In this document: positions 1 to 11,595 of the stretch, piece by piece
Layout: each line of letters starts with the position of its first letter
Position numbering within the stretch: position 1 is the stretch's first letter
From: Micropterix aruncella
Taxonomy: Eukaryota; Arthropoda; Insecta; Lepidoptera; Micropterigidae
DNA length: 64,000 nucleotides
Direction: 5' to 3'
NCBI GenBank assembly: GCA_944548615.1
Contig: OX155973.1
Span: 852,561 to 916,560, forward strand
Translations under genes and position numbers: made by a program
Notes under the pieces: model-generated
Seen by the model: only the letters and a program-made list of their open reading frames with translations
The model's database searches: none
What the model was told of the DNA's origin: nothing

Positions 1-408
1 TAATCCTTCAGGCCTCGGCCCCTCAGCCAATTGACAAGTTGCTGTCCCAAAAAATTTCAGTAAAAATTAGTAAAACAATTGAATTACGACACTGTCTCAC
101 CAAAACATTAAGTACTGCCGAACCACACTTAACATATTAACATAATAAAACATAATAAAATAAAACAAATTAAATTAAAATAAAATTAAAACGAGGGGGC
201 CGTGACGCTGAATCGTGTTGTGGCCGATATCGGCCAATCGGGGCCAGAGGGGTTAACATACATAAAATATATAGTATCTAAGAAACTTTGGAACCTACTA
301 AAAGTTATTCGTCGTAGAATCGTATTACAAAACAAATTAAAGGTTTATATAATAAAATAGTCCATAATTCTAATAGCTACCCACTAAACACACAATAATT
401 AATTAACC

Positions 409-646
409 CTTCAAGCCCCGCGACTTCTATATCGAAGTCAACTGAACGCGTCCAGGAAAAGTGATTTGATTGGGTTTTTCGTGTCATTCCGTATTCAGTT
501 GTATTTTATTTAAATGCTTGATGATACAAATATCATCGTGCATTTAAATAAAATACAACTGCATACAGAATGACAAAAAACCCAACCAAATCACTTTTCC
601 TGGACGCGTTCAGTTGACTTCGATATCGAAGTCGCGGGGCTTGAAG
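409..646. repeat. Near-perfect 238-bp palindrome (foldback MITE)
   Basis: Two arms of about 110 bp pair almost perfectly around a short centre near 517-540. The outer ends are CTTCAAGCCCCGCGACTTC and its complement GAAGTCGCGGGGCTTGAAG. The left end abuts TTAACC and the right end GAGCTAA. There is no coding capacity. Confidence 0.85.
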
Positions 647-840
647 AGCTAAATAGTCAGTTGAAAAGTTGAATAATCAAAGCAGAAGCCTAACAATTGA
701 AATAGTCAATAAATCGAATATATACCTACTAAAAACTGTACATAGTAACATCCAAAGTAGTAAGTAAAAGCTAAATCTTACATTTAAATACTAAAAGTAC
801 ATATATAATTATCATTCAAATTGGTACAATATTTGCAAAG

Positions 841-1035
841 TCATGGGCCCTCGAATTCGGTCAGATTATAGAAAGGGTGGCCTATCAGCATCTCCTTAAT
901 GTTTTTTTTTAATTGTTTGTCCTCCAGTTGTTTGATAGTGGTAGGGAGTAAATTGTAGAATTTAATGCTAAGGTATAAGTAGCTCTTCTGTACTTTTGCC
1001 AGTCTTGTTTGTGGCACTGAGATTGTCAGGTACCA
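841..1035 (-). pseudogene. LINE reverse transcriptase C-terminal fragment
   Basis: The encoded sequence (SYLYLSIKFYNLLPTTIKQ, then KQLKKNIKEMLIG) matches the extreme C-terminus of jockey/CR1-like LINE polymerases, where a Y/F-x-x-LP motif precedes a short helix. It is fused at about 1035 to a mariner remnant in the same frame, so one element was inserted or joined to the other. Confidence 0.55.
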
Positions 1036-1363
1036 TACTAATAACTTGCTGACTTTCCCTAATTTATCCAAGTGGCGGCAAACAGTTGATTGTGATGTAT
1101 TAAGCCTTTCTGCGATATATCTTCTTGATTGAGTCTATTGTTGCTTTTAAAAGCTCGTCGTCAACGTCGGAAGAACGTCCCGTCCGTGGTTAGTCATTTA
1201 AGGTAATATCTACTGAATGAAATTTGACAAACCAATTTCAAACTGCCCGATCGGTTACTAGTCCTTCACCGTATACAATGCATATTTTTTCAGCTGTCGC
1301 CGTAGCACTATTGCCTTGTTTAAATTCCCAAAGATGATGAATATGCACTATTTGACTCTCCAT
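1036..1363 (-). pseudogene. Mariner transposase N-terminal remnant
   Basis: From the ATG at 1363 the frame encodes the mariner DNA-binding region: WEFKQGNSAT, then VYGEGLVTDRAV, WFVKFHSVDI, GRSSDVDDELL and STVCRHLDKLGKV. These are the hallmark paired helix-turn-helix segments. Several stops interrupt it, and catalytic DDD residues are absent because the sequence switches to LINE at about 1035. An RTE LINE sits directly upstream of the start codon. Confidence 0.75.
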
Positions 1364-1374
1364 TTTAAGGGTTA

Positions 1375-2755
1375 TTTTATTTATTTTTATTATTTATTCC
1401 GTAGCCGACGATTGGGGAGGGGGTCGCCCTCGCAGCCAATACGCTGCTGTCGGTGCCGCTGGATCTCGTACTCCATTCACGATTCGCTTCCATTCTTGAC
1501 GATTTTTTGCCACGTCTCGAGCATCCCTAGCCGACAATCGTTGATTTTTAAGGTCGTCTTTGATGGTATTTAGCCAGGTTTTCTTCGGTGCCGATCGCTG
1601 AATTCTCCATTCTGTCGGACGGTCTCGCCAAAGAAGTTTACGTGGCAAGCGATTGTCGTTCATTCGGCAAACATGGCCGAACCATCGTAGTCGACGTTTT
1701 TGTACTTCTTCTTCGATCGTTGTTACTAGATCGCATCTTTCTCTAATGGTCTCGTTTCGAATACGGTCGCGGAGTGAGACACCGAGAATCTGCCTCAAGC
1801 ATCGCATTTGGAAGACTTCGAACTTTTTGAGGTCCGATTGTAGTAACGTCCACGTTTCCGATCCATAAAGAAGAATGGGAAGAACCAACGTTCGGTATAG
1901 TCGTACTTTGGTTTTGATGGTAATATTCATTCGCTTTCATATGCACCACTTGAGCGAGGCGAATGTTGCTGTTGCCTGACCGATCCGGCTATGGACATCG
2001 GCCGTCGAAGCCACTTTCTTTTCCGTAACCAACGATCCTAAATACTTGAATTGTGGGACCTGTTCGATTTGGGTTCCATCGAGGTAAACGCTGGCCTTCG
2101 AACCGTCCGTAGTGAGCACTTTGGTCTTATCCGCATTGATTTTCAATCCATATGATTGAGCAATTCCGGATATGTCGTATAAAATGTCCGTTGCTTCGGC
2201 ATCAGTGTCGGCGAAAACGGCGCTATCATCAGCGAACATCAAATCGGTTATGAAGTTTGATTCGTCGAATCTAACTCCGCGTCGACCGTCGAATGCTCTC
2301 CGCATAATCGCGTCGATCACCACGTTAAAAAGTAGCGGCGATGCGACGTCTCCTTGTCGAACACCAGTTTGAATCGGGAATTCCTCAGACAAATCGTTAC
2401 GGATTCGAACGCTGCTGGTTAAGCCATCGTACGATGATTGGAGAAGTTTAATGATTTTTGGTGGCACGTGTTCTGTCTCCAAGGCACTCCATAAGCTGTT
2501 CCAATCGATGCAATCGAAGGCGGATTTAAAGTCTATGAAGACGACGATTGTTCGTTTGCCGCACCGTATTCTTTCTTCCATTAGCTGACGAAGAGCGAAT
2601 ATCTGATCAATGCATCCTCGATATGGTCTAAATCCTGCTTGCTCCTCTCGGCTCGTTTGTTCTCGATGTTTTTGTAGCCTCGACTGTATGATTTTTGTAA
2701 ATACTTTGCCGACTATTGAAAGAAGGCTAATACCGTTAATAATAATTAATAATAA
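1375..2755 (-). mobile_element. RTE-type LINE, 5'-truncated, with 10-bp target duplication
   Basis: Reverse transcriptase motifs in order on the minus strand are QAGFRPYRGCIDQIFALRQL, FIDFKSAFDCID, IQTGVRQGDVASPLLFN and LMFADDSAVFAD, then the C-terminal LRRRWFGHV-like region. The frame is open from about 2740 to 1394 except for one in-frame TGA near 1937. The 3' tail is an AATAAA-type A/T microsatellite at 1375-1410. TTAAGGGTTA occurs at both edges (1365-1374 and 2756-2765), the expected target-site duplication. The 5' end lacks the endonuclease. Confidence 0.85.
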
Positions 2756-2952
2756 TTAAGGGTTACAACAAAAATTTAGTGTAACGTGCACCACACAAAA
2801 GAGTTGTCAGTAGATGGACTGAACCCTTATCTATTTAGTAAAAGCAATTGAATCGTAGGGGGTAAATACAGACAATAGATTCTACCTACCTGCGTTGGAA
2901 GTTATTTATGACTCAACCTAATATTTTAAAAATATATGAAATTCCTACTCAC

Positions 2953-3042
2953 TTTTTTATGAAATCTCTTCCGGGCTTTTTACTATATTGAAGGATGATT
3001 TTTCTTTCTTCGAATTCCAACTCGAAATCTTCTTGGCTCCAC
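2953..3042 (-). CDS. DCLK: Doublecortin-like kinase, coding exon 6 (after DCX domain 2)
   Basis: This exon of 90 bases completes Arg274 and encodes W275 to K303 plus two bases. It follows a TTTTACAG acceptor and ends before GTGAGT. The peptide starts WSQEDFELEFEERK, resembling the Q-D-D-F segment after DCX domain 2 in other doublecortin kinases. It then runs into a Lys-rich linker. The phase joins exactly with exon 5. No kinase exon is visible between here and base 1; that stretch holds LINE and mariner remnants, so the catalytic domain is inferred to lie outside the window. A doublecortin lacking a kinase cannot be excluded from this sequence alone. Confidence 0.82.
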
Positions 3043-3179
3043 CTGTAAAAGATATCTTATTAACACTTTCCGCATAAACTGTCTTTTCTGGAATATGATT
3101 CCACTGATAAAATGCTTGCTGGATTAAATCTATTCTTGAGTATAACTATCAGCTCTGGAATCCCTACTTATTCAAAGAT

Positions 3180-3545
3180 GTAGATGTACTGTAAAAGAAG
3201 CACTGAAGGGCAACCAAAACGCTAATGGGTTTGAAGAGTAGGAAATATGAAGATCGCTTGGAACTACTTGGACTGACTACTCTCAAACAAAGAAGACAAA
3301 GATGGGATCTGATTGAGACATATACAATTCTCACAATTTATTACCTGTATCCAGGCCATAGAATTTTACAAATTCAACATCAATACAAATCTTCGAGATC
3401 ACAGCAAAAAACTCAACCGTGCAAAATTTAAATTTAATCCTCTTAAGAATGTTCTGCAAAATAGAGTGGTGGTCATGTGGAATAAACTACCATTTGAAGT
3501 GACTAGTGCAAACTCTGTCAATCAATCCCTTCAAGACCGTAAACC
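3180..3545 (+). pseudogene. LINE 3'-end fragment
   Basis: Two frames joined by a frameshift encode KYEDRLELLGLTTLKQRR, DLIETY and then LRDHSKKLNRAKF and LQNRVVVMWNKLPFEV, the C-terminal end common in CR1-like LINE polymerases. It is broken and noncoding now. Confidence 0.6.
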
Positions 3546-4254
3546 GTCCCGAATCGGGTACGATGTATTGTAGTCAATGCTCAGTAACGTCCCAAAACGG
3601 GTACGAGCGCGGCGCGACAAACCGCGCTCTCAACGAACTGAATTTACACCAAAATTACAGTGCAACTACCCCCTGTTAGATATGTGTGAGAAAGACCGAT
3701 AACTTCTGTATTGTACGATTATTCAGTTGTGCTTCTCGCAGTCTAGAATCCCTAATATAATTGTTTGTATTCTGGGGGCACTTAGTTGAGTGCTGCCATT
3801 GCTCGGATCTGTGCTTCTCTTCGGATATTATGTAGCTTCTCTTTGGATATATGTATGAAAATAAATAAATTGAACTAATAGATTTGGTAAAGCATGTAAT
3901 GACATACACAAATGTGTTTACAATTTCTAGATAGGGTTTCGTTTTTTGAGATACAACGTCGATATCGCTGAATAAATGAGTTTTTTCAGTTCTCCAACTT
4001 TCCAATAATTATTCATAATTGTCTAATTCTTTTACAAAATGAGATTTGAATGTTTTATACTTCAAATATCAATGCAATCATTCTACTATTGTTTTCATGA
4101 TCCATCAAGTAGTTTCTTTCTTATGATCATTTTTATAAAGTGCTACATTTTTGACTATCAACTCTCAGATATGACAGGTGACTGCCAAGATTTACAACCG
4201 CCGCTTGAGGGGTTGAAAATAGACTTGATTTGTACCTAAAAACTTGGTAATATT

Positions 4255-5249
4255 GGGCTCGATTGCGTTTCTTCACGAACTAAATTAGGAACTTAGTTCA
4301 ACCGAACGATACAGAGCAATACGTTAGAACGGAATATGAAAATGGGTTTGACAGTATCCTCCAAACCCCCAATACAGTTTGTGCGGGATGGCTCTAAAGG
4401 CAAAAAACATTTAACTACAAAACCTTTCTCAATAATCGAGAAAGCTACAGATTGGATTCTGGAGGTTGATTCGGTCTCTAAGCAGTATAAATTCCCTGAA
4501 AGTCTCGGATGCACAGCCCTCCGTCCAGATATAACTCTTTACTCTCTATCTCGGAAGGTGGCTCTTATTGTAGAATTAACTGTTCCATGGGAATCAAATA
4601 TCCCAAAAGACCACGAGTACAAATTAAATAAATACATACCATGATCTTGCAAATGCCGTAACCCGGAACGGCTTCACTGTTCACCTTCACGCGGTGGAAG
4701 TTGGCGCTCGTGGCCTGCCAGCTAAATCTCTATTTCACCTCTTTAAAGATCTTGGCCTTTCCAGAAAAATAATCAACTCTTTCTTAGAAAAATTATCTAA
4801 AACTGCGATTTGCGCATCTCAAATTCTATGGCTTCGAAGGGGGAGTGAATGGGTGGTAAGGTGAAAGCTCATATGTGGCAAGACAGCTGTCCTAAACCTA
4901 CCACAGCCGGTTCGTAAGTCCGGAATCCACTGCTCACCCCCCAGAAGTGTAAAAAAAAAATAGTATTATGATGGGCCCGACTCCGGTCGGTGAATTCCAT
5001 GGCAGCTCCGTTTGTATTTATTATATCGTCGATTTTCTTGTACCTAAACTACCCGTACAACTTATAGACGCCCGAATAAGTTTGAACACATTTCGTGCGG
5101 TGTTAGATTTAGCTGCTTTATCTTCGGTGGATAGTTTTAATGCGGAAAAGTGACAACCATTCGTTTCACATTCCGCTCTGACGTACTGCACTGTCTCATT
5201 CACATGAACTAATTTCCGATTTTAGTTCAAGAGAAACGCAATCGAGCCC
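4255..5249. mobile_element. MITE (GGGCTCGATTGCG family), interrupted by a LINE
   Basis: The terminal inverted repeats start GGGCTCGATTGCGTTTCTTC and end with the complement (5230-5249). Inner sequence such as the stretch around 5070-5150 matches copies at 44553-44847 and 52027-52260. ATT flanks both ends, a possible 3-bp duplication. The body is split at about 4341-5024 by a LINE 3' end. Confidence 0.8.
4341..5024 (+). mobile_element. LINE 3' fragment with restriction-like endonuclease (RLE) domain, copy 1
   Basis: The encoded peptide contains PIQFVRDGSKGKKHLTTKPF, SVSKQYKFPESLGCTALRPD and VALIVELTVPWESNI. RPD followed by E-L-T resembles a PD-(D/E)xK restriction-like endonuclease as in R2/CRE-type LINEs. 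A frameshift occurs near 4640 (KY-HDLANAV). Its 3' end, CAGCTCCGTTTGTATTT, is shared with the other copies. It lies inside a MITE. Confidence 0.7.
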
Positions 5250-5352
5250 ATTGTTTATGGCTAGTTTTACAACATATGATCTGGACGTATAAGCAAAGCT
5301 GCCTGTTCATGAAAACATAATAATAATAGTTTAAAAAGTAAAAAGTGTTTAC

Positions 5353-5540
5353 CGTTCATTCCCGTACGCGAAAAAGACATCCTCCTCCTGGAAGAACTGC
5401 TCTAACAGAGTAACGGGAAAACCTCTGGAAGTATACACTTTCCGAACGCAGCCCGTGTCCAGTTTTACACATTCCGTTATTGCAGCTAGCACCCGTTCCA
5501 GCGTCGGACTGTTGCGCTTGTTTAACAGGAGGCGACACAC
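5353..5540 (-). CDS. DCLK: Doublecortin-like kinase, coding exon 5 (body of DCX domain 2)
   Basis: This exon of 188 bases encodes residues 212-273 plus two bases of codon 274. It enters in phase 0 after a TATAG acceptor and ends CG before GTAAAC. The peptide includes [49 protein letters not shown] and [10 protein letters not shown], the body of a second DCX domain ending in the familiar acidic-aromatic stretch. Together with exons 1-4 this gives the tandem DCX layout of the DCX/DCLK family. Confidence 0.93.
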
Positions 5541-5992
5541 CTATACGTTTATAAGAAAACACAGAGTAGTAAATTTGCACTGGTCTGCATTAGGTTTCAA
5601 AGGGTTCAGAAATCACTCTGCATCATATGTTATTAAATTCTATCTTCATCAAATGATTCTGCGTTTTAAAAAATCTCTTAAAATGTTGACATTGAAATAA
5701 AAAGAACCTCAACGCTCAGTAGAAACGAAGGTTTCAAACTCTGTTATGTGGAACCCTTTTCTTAAAATGTTCACAAAGCCCATCGCCCAATGCAAAGATG
5801 CAAAAGAAGATACAGTGGGTGTTTTTATTTATCTCGTTTCATAAAAAAAACAACATTAAAGTTAAGAGCAATCAGTTGGGATGTAATATAACTATTAAAA
5901 TTATTGTAAGTGCATACACAACATGTTTAAAAAAAACACTAAAAACACGCTTTTATAAATGCAGGTAAAAACCAAAAAAGGTTTGTTATAAC

Positions 5993-6232
5993 TTTGAAAC
6001 CTGATCGTGTTCAAAGTCCATTACGTGACCTTTCTAACAAGTGCAAACACGACTATGATACGATATTCCATCATGGAATGCCAGTGCCTATCTTCCGGCT
6101 TCATCATCAGACCTTGAAACCTAATCGAGGTCAAAGTTCATTCCAAGACTTTTCTAACAAGTCCAAACACAGCAATGATACGATGTTCCATCATGAAGTT
6201 CAAGTTCATATCTTCCGACAGTTCGACAGTAC
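5993..6232. repeat. Tandem duplication of a 120-bp unit
   Basis: Two adjacent, diverged copies each begin TTGAAACCTRATCG and contain TTTCTAACAAGTSCAAACAC and ATCTTCCGRC. Both are open in one frame, but the encoded 40-residue repeat resembles no family I know and is probably noncoding. Confidence 0.7.
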
Positions 6233-6673
6233 CATGTTATTGTATTGTCATCTACATACAGCTGCCAATTTTCATGACGCTACGATCCTTGGAAGATGGT
6301 TAAATTAGTTACCTTAGATTCCATTACATAGTTACATACAGGTCGACCTAATAAAAGTGTGTTAAAAAGCATTAAATATGCAATTACAAGCATTAGGAAT
6401 ACTTTTTTTAAATACAGAATACATAAAGAATAGAACCAATCGATCTCATTCTGTCAAACATGTAGCGCATTGCCCATACCTTGAAGAGACATGAGCTTGC
6501 TGTAAAAATATCCAGGTCTGACAACGCCAAATATAGCGCATTTATGTGTCGCAAGACACGCTTAACCTCTGGGTAGTCATACACGCCGACAGGCGTTTTT
6601 CGTATTACCTGTATTATATCCGTATTTATTCAATTATCAGTTCTATTTCTCCCTCCACTGCGGTAAAAGCCTG

Positions 6674-6982
6674 TCATTGAAGCCTGTCATTGAATAAGCC
6701 ACCAATATATATTAGTATGCACACACCTTCTACAATCGTGGTCTTCAAAAATTTTGGGAGTGGAATGACTGGCTTCCGAAAGGTTAAGCAGACTCTATCC
6801 ACTAGTTCGCGAGGACGGTTCGCAAATAGAGTAAATGACCGAGCTCCATTATAGTTATACGGAACAAAGAGACAAGCCTTCGCTAGCATGCTATGATCGA
6901 TAACTCTGTCCCGGATCAGCTTAAAAACGTAGGCTATACAGAGTATTTGTCTATGCAATTTAAGGGAATTATAACCCGCCAT
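6674..6982 (-). pseudogene. LINE C-terminal fragment
   Basis: The peptide includes LHRQILCIAYVFKLIRDRVI, FVPYNYNGARSF and RPRELVDRVCL. This resembles the region after the polymerase domain in jockey-like LINEs, where a short helix is followed by an Arg-rich FxxP stretch. It is short and truncated on both sides. Confidence 0.45.
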
Positions 6983-7311
6983 TGCTAGTAAAATACTAGT
7001 AGGGTATAAGTACTGATATTGATTGAAATATACAAAACACGGGAAACATTTTTTTTTTTTTTTTTCAGCGTGGTCATAAAAAGATACTCATGCGGATTCC
7101 TGGAGTTACTCCCGGAAGATACTCCCAGAATCCTGCACAGCAGAATTTCTAAATTCGAACGCAACCGTGGCAGACCTGCAGAATTATAGCCGATGACAAC
7201 TGACAGCATGTCAGTTCGCTCTGGACAAAGGCGTTTGCAAAATCGCCAAAGCGTCTGCCGGCACCAACTTTGCTGTTAAAATCCGTTTTTAATTATTTAT
7301 AAGTTAGCTAC

Positions 7312-7434
7312 CTTTCTTGGTTTTATTCCATTTCTAATGACCGTCACTATTCTGGGACGCACCACAGAACTGTTTTCCGAAATTGGAAATCTAACAGTTG
7401 GAGATCCATTGGTGGGGGTGCCAGAGCCATTGGT
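7312..7434 (-). CDS. DCLK: Doublecortin-like kinase, coding exon 4 (linker and start of DCX domain 2)
   Basis: This exon of 123 bases encodes residues 171-211 in phase 0, between a TTACAG acceptor and an AAG/GTAGCT donor. The first 25 residues are a Thr/Gly/Ser-rich linker (TNGSGTPTNGS). Then comes the conserved opening of DCX domain 2, RPRIVTVIRNGIKPRK. The Lys/Val boundary with exon 5 restores the domain without a gap. Confidence 0.92.
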
Positions 7435-8162
7435 CTGTAAAAAAAAAACAAAATTATTTACACATTTAACAAGTTTTTGACAGCCATAAGTAAAAAAATC
7501 GGTTGTTTAACCCCAAGACTTTCCCAGCAAATATCCAAGGAGTTATTTTATTTGAAAATAAATTTTATAACAAAAAATCGATGAGCGCCTTCGCTCGGCC
7601 GACAGACGAACCCGACTGAGTTTCATTGCGAAACCTCAAGCGGAGCGCTTCGTTTCTTTTCTTACGGCGGGTTTGGGTCAAGCGCCAACAGGTGGCATAT
7701 TGAATTAAAATGTATGGCGAAATTAATATATTATTACTGTAACATCTCACAACTAGAGTTGTCGACTTCTTCTTCTTCTTCTTCATCAGCGCGCATTCGC
7801 CCACCGTTGGGCATACGCGGCTTCTCTAATCATCCGGATCGGTTGTCCGTTTCCCTTATCCAGACAGGTCCAGCTGTCTCCTTGATGTCATAAGGTTGTA
7901 CTGTTCATCATGATTGGAGGTATTTAGCCCGATACCCGCCACGTCGGCCACACGTCTTGGCGAGCTCCACACTTTCAGGAAAATATTTCCATTTCCTAGG
8001 CTTGTGGTAACCTGGTCGGGTTACTTAACCGCCGAATTACACTATATTCACTAAATTTATTATTTAATTATTATTTATTGTTGAGAAAATTTCAAAATAT
8101 ATGTTAACACTTAGAATTTAAATTTCGAATCCTCGAAATTTAATTTAGAGATTAAAAAGAGC

Positions 8163-8625
8163 TGTCGACTACAACGGCCGAACCAGTCACCTCAGGAAGT
8201 TTTAACGATATTGATCGTTTTGTCTCCCGTGAGGTGAGCGCAGAAGACTTAGGACGAAACAGTCCGTCTAGTTAGGCCACACACCCGTAAGAGAACAAAC
8301 CCTTTCCGCGAGATAACCAGGTTAATCACCCAGCGGATTACTCCGGTCTCCCGACTGGTTAAGGGTCCGAGGTCGCTTGCGCGGTGCTCTCCCTTACATA
8401 GCGGTGATACAGTGTCTACCGAATCTATCGCGGACCACGGCATCCATTGCCCGGCTGTTCATCTGGTTTTGGGTAGCCGATTGGTCGTTTCAAGAGCAGT
8501 CGCCGTAAGGTGACCAACTACCCCCGCTCTATAGAAGACAGTACTATTTCTAGACTCCCCCAACTGTCAGTCAGAATTCACATTCGATTGGCTGATGCCG
8601 CAAACCGTCTAGGTGTGTTTAGAGC
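8163..8625 (+). repeat. GC-rich dispersed repeat RepA, copy
   Basis: The copy starts GTCGACTACAACGGCCGAAC and shares long diverged stretches with copies at 25615-26400, 37285-37745, 40485-41375, 43990-44400, 55264-55690 and 56177-56740. Diagnostic blocks are CGAGGTCGCTTGCGCGGT and ACCGAATCTATCGCGGACCA. It has no recognised protein; its class is unknown. Confidence 0.75.
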
Positions 8626-8826
8626 ACCCTTTAAAGTGTACCGCCATACTATTATACCTCGAACCCTGCCATATTGAACATAAGAGTATACAAGTATATA
8701 TATTAAAAGGAATAAAAAACACAACTGAACTTACAAAAAGTGAACTACTGTATATATAATTAGTTTTATTACGGTTTGTATACACATATATATTTGTATA
8801 CACATATATATTACGGTTTGTATACA

Positions 8827-9385
8827 CTTTCGGTCTCTAAGCAGTATAAATTCCCTGAAAGTCTCGGATGCACAGCCCTGCGTCCAGATATAACTCTTTA
8901 CTCTCTATCTCGGAAGATGGTCCTTATCGTAGAATTAACTGTTCCATGGGAATCAAATATCCCAAAAGACCACGAGTACAAATTAAATAAATATCATGAC
9001 CTCCCAAATGCCGTCACCCGGAACGGCTTCACTGTTCACCTTCCCTTCACGCGCTGGAAGTAGGCGCTCGTGGCCTGCCAGCTAAATCTTTGTTTCACCT
9101 TTTTAAAGATCTTGGTCTCTCCAGGAAAATAATCAACTCCTTTCTAGAAAAATTATCTAAAACCGCGATTTCTGCATCTCAAATTCTATGGCTTCGAAGG
9201 GGGAGTGAATGGGTGGTAAGTTGAACGCACACATGTGGCAAGACAGCTGTCCTAAACCTACCACCGCCGGTCGTAAGTCCGGAATCCACCCTTCACCTAC
9301 CAGAAGTGTAATAATTATATATGATGGGCCCGATTTTTGGTCGGTGAATTCCATGGCAGCTCCGTTTGTATTTTATTTAGGAATG
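8827..9385 (+). mobile_element. RLE-type LINE 3' fragment, copy 2
   Basis: It is nearly identical to the copy at 4341-5024 but 5'-truncated within the codons for SVSKQYKF. It encodes LRPDITLYSLSRKMVLIVEL and ends at the common 3' terminus. A TATACACATATATAT-type microsatellite precedes it (8740-8826), and a tRNA-derived SINE follows directly. Confidence 0.75.
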
Positions 9386-9399
9386 TACTCAATCAGACC

Positions 9400-9660
9400 A
9401 TTAATTTGGCATAGTGGCTAGGTCGCCTGATCTTACGTTGTAAGGTCCCGGGTTCGATTCCCGGCTGGATCACCATTTTCCGTTGGGATCTAATTAACGG
9501 AATTGCATTTTCAATTCTGTCGATCGAATGCAATAACAAGACACACACTTACACACATGTTACACGCATACATACATATAAACACGTAATAGTAGGGTTG
9601 GTTGTAAGAAATTGTTATATGACAATAAACCCGCCCATTGTGAAATTTCGCAATAAAAGG
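9400..9660 (+). mobile_element. tRNA-derived SINE
   Basis: A tRNA-like head carries a perfect A box TGGCATAGTGG (9407-9417) and B box GGTTCGATTCC (9451-9461). It ends CTGGATCACCA, as in a mature tRNA. The 5' side cannot pair with this acceptor strand, so it is not a functional tRNA. An unrelated body follows with an A-rich end near 9645-9680. Polymerase III transcription is inferred from the boxes. Confidence 0.7.
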
Positions 9661-10795
9661 TAGAAACAGAAACAAATAATTTGACACTAAACGCTATATA
9701 TTTATGTTAATTTATTGACATTTGGAGATTTGTATATTAGACAACTATTTACTTAATATTTGGACAGTATGACACTCGGCATAACATAACGATTCTAAAG
9801 GGCTCCCTAGACGATCAAGCATGCTGGTCAAGCTTCGCGACGCGGGCTGGAAGGGGATCGTAAACCGCAAGAAATATGCAATTTTTTAAAAATAATTATT
9901 AAAAATGCCTAATTTTGTAGTTTTATAACAGGGAGTCAGGTTAATTAGACGTAATTGATTGGTTGATGATTGATTTATTGATGATTGATTGATATATTGA
10001 TTACGTGAAGATGCCACCTATGGTATTATATATTTTTTTAAATATTTGCATATTTCCTGCAGTTTATGATCCCCCTCCCAGGCCGCGACGCAAAGCTACG
10101 ACGAGAGCCCTTAACAATACCACACTGTTTTAAATAGGTTTTAGAGTTTAGAAATCATGGTGGAATAAGGAAAAAAAAACGAAAAACATACATAGATGAA
10201 CCCTGAACACATTACACTCCTTTTTTGTTGGGCAGTAGTGTAATCAATCAATGTTTGGAGCTGTGAGTGCCATCTACACATTGCATTTTGTAATAAAATC
10301 CAAGCTGCCGAATTGTAGTACTGCATTAAAGAATCAAATACGCTGTAATGATTTTTTTTTAATTTATTTAGTTAGTTACAAAAAAAATATTTAGGATCTA
10401 TGTTTATAGAATGATTTTGTGTCTCTATTCATTAGGCAGTGCCTGTTCCAAGAAAAATGCCAATTTCAAATATTATTATATTATATTTCAAATTTAAATT
10501 AAATTTAAAATTTTAAAGTTTAGTTTCCTGAAGATGTTAAGAAATTGTTATTGTTAATTAAAAAAAAATAAAAAATAAATAAAATAAACAAGATAATCAT
10601 TAAAATCAGAATAATCATTAAATAATAAAAGTAGTAGAAAACAATTTTAAAATAAATTTAAGTACAAAATATTGCCATTAAAAAAAACAGATTTTACTCT
10701 TGTTTGCATATGGGCAATTTATATTGTTAAAGATGTGATAAATGTGTTGGTATTTTTGAAATGTCATGAGGATACTTTCCGTTTCCGTTCTTCCT

Positions 10796-11108
10796 TTAAC
10801 CCTTGGAGTAAATGGGTATTTTCATGGATGCATCTGTCTCTTTTGCAGGATTTTCGGCGACATCGACTTAAAGTACTATAACTACGAAACTACTACACCA
10901 ATCATAAAAAGAACAACTGCACAACGATTGCATTGAAATTTCGAATATAGAATATTGAAATATCATTTTGTAAAACAATTAGATAATTATGAATAAATAT
11001 GAGAACGTCAAAGAAGTGAAAAAAACGCGGAACCAGATCTGGTCGTATCATACTCAACGGATAATTGTTTCAGAACCAGATTTGGTCGTATCATACTCAA
11101 CGGGTTAA
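10796..11108 (+). mobile_element. TTAA-target MITE (piggyBac-like), 313 bp
   Basis: It is bounded by TTAA with ends CCCTTGGAGTA and its rough complement TACTCAACGGG. A full-length relative lies at 27362-27674 and another at 33022-33338. TTAA target choice suggests mobilisation by a piggyBac-type transposase; no transposase is encoded here. Confidence 0.8.
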
Positions 11109-11164
11109 TAATTTACCACCGAATGAGACTTTTTTTAAGAACCACCTGTATCAATCCTAAATAT

Positions 11165-11510
11165 CAATCCTTTTCCTAAAATATTCATTAATCTCGGAGC
11201 AAGGTAATGATATTGGTGTTGTCCGAACGATGTAAATCTCCTGGGCCCTATGTACTGTGGTACCTGCGCCGATCTTGTGTTCTTAGCAAAGAAAGATGTC
11301 TGCTTGCCCGCGATTGAAATAAAAAGCAGTTTTTAAACAGTACAATTACCTAATGTCAAGTATTTTCGCTTCGCGAAACAACTCATTACAAGAAAACATT
11401 TTTGGATTTTTGAGTATAATACGAATTATAGCTTTTTGTACAATACTAAGTCTTTCGATTGCAGTCTTAGAACATGCTCCCCACCCCAGAATGACAGAGG
11501 TCACGGTGCC
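11165..11510 (-). pseudogene. LINE reverse transcriptase C-terminal fragment
   Basis: The reading is VILGWGACSKTAIERLSIVQ, then KAIIRIILKNPKMF and ELFREAKILDIR, followed by a stop and a degenerate continuation. The GWGxxxK and L-xx-Q-K-x-I-RI pattern is the connector region of jockey-like LINEs, similar to the intact fragment at 22845-23762. Confidence 0.6.
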
Positions 11511-11595
11511 AGAAGAAGCAGAAGTGATGTATGGGTAGGGTGGGATGGGATTCTATCATACTGAAGATAACGGATGAAGCTGCGTATAGCCATAC

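Noticed and set aside
1316..1573. Plus-strand reading frames over the RTE LINE
   Set aside because: They are shadows of the minus-strand polymerase and its 3' tail.
1..2952. Kinase domain exons of DCLK
   Set aside because: No HRD, DFG or glycine-loop sequence was found on the minus strand; the region is repeats.
5994..6308. Repeat-containing protein of 104 residues
   Set aside because: It is simply a 120-bp DNA duplication that happens to be open; no ATG-context, domain or splice evidence.
7565..7804. Minus-strand frame ending SSVGRAKALIDF
   Set aside because: It translates a microsatellite (TTC repeats) and a repeat end; no conserved domain.
9407..9472. Functional tRNA gene
   Set aside because: A and B boxes and a CCA end are present, but the 5' side cannot form the acceptor stem with CTGGATC; it is a SINE head.
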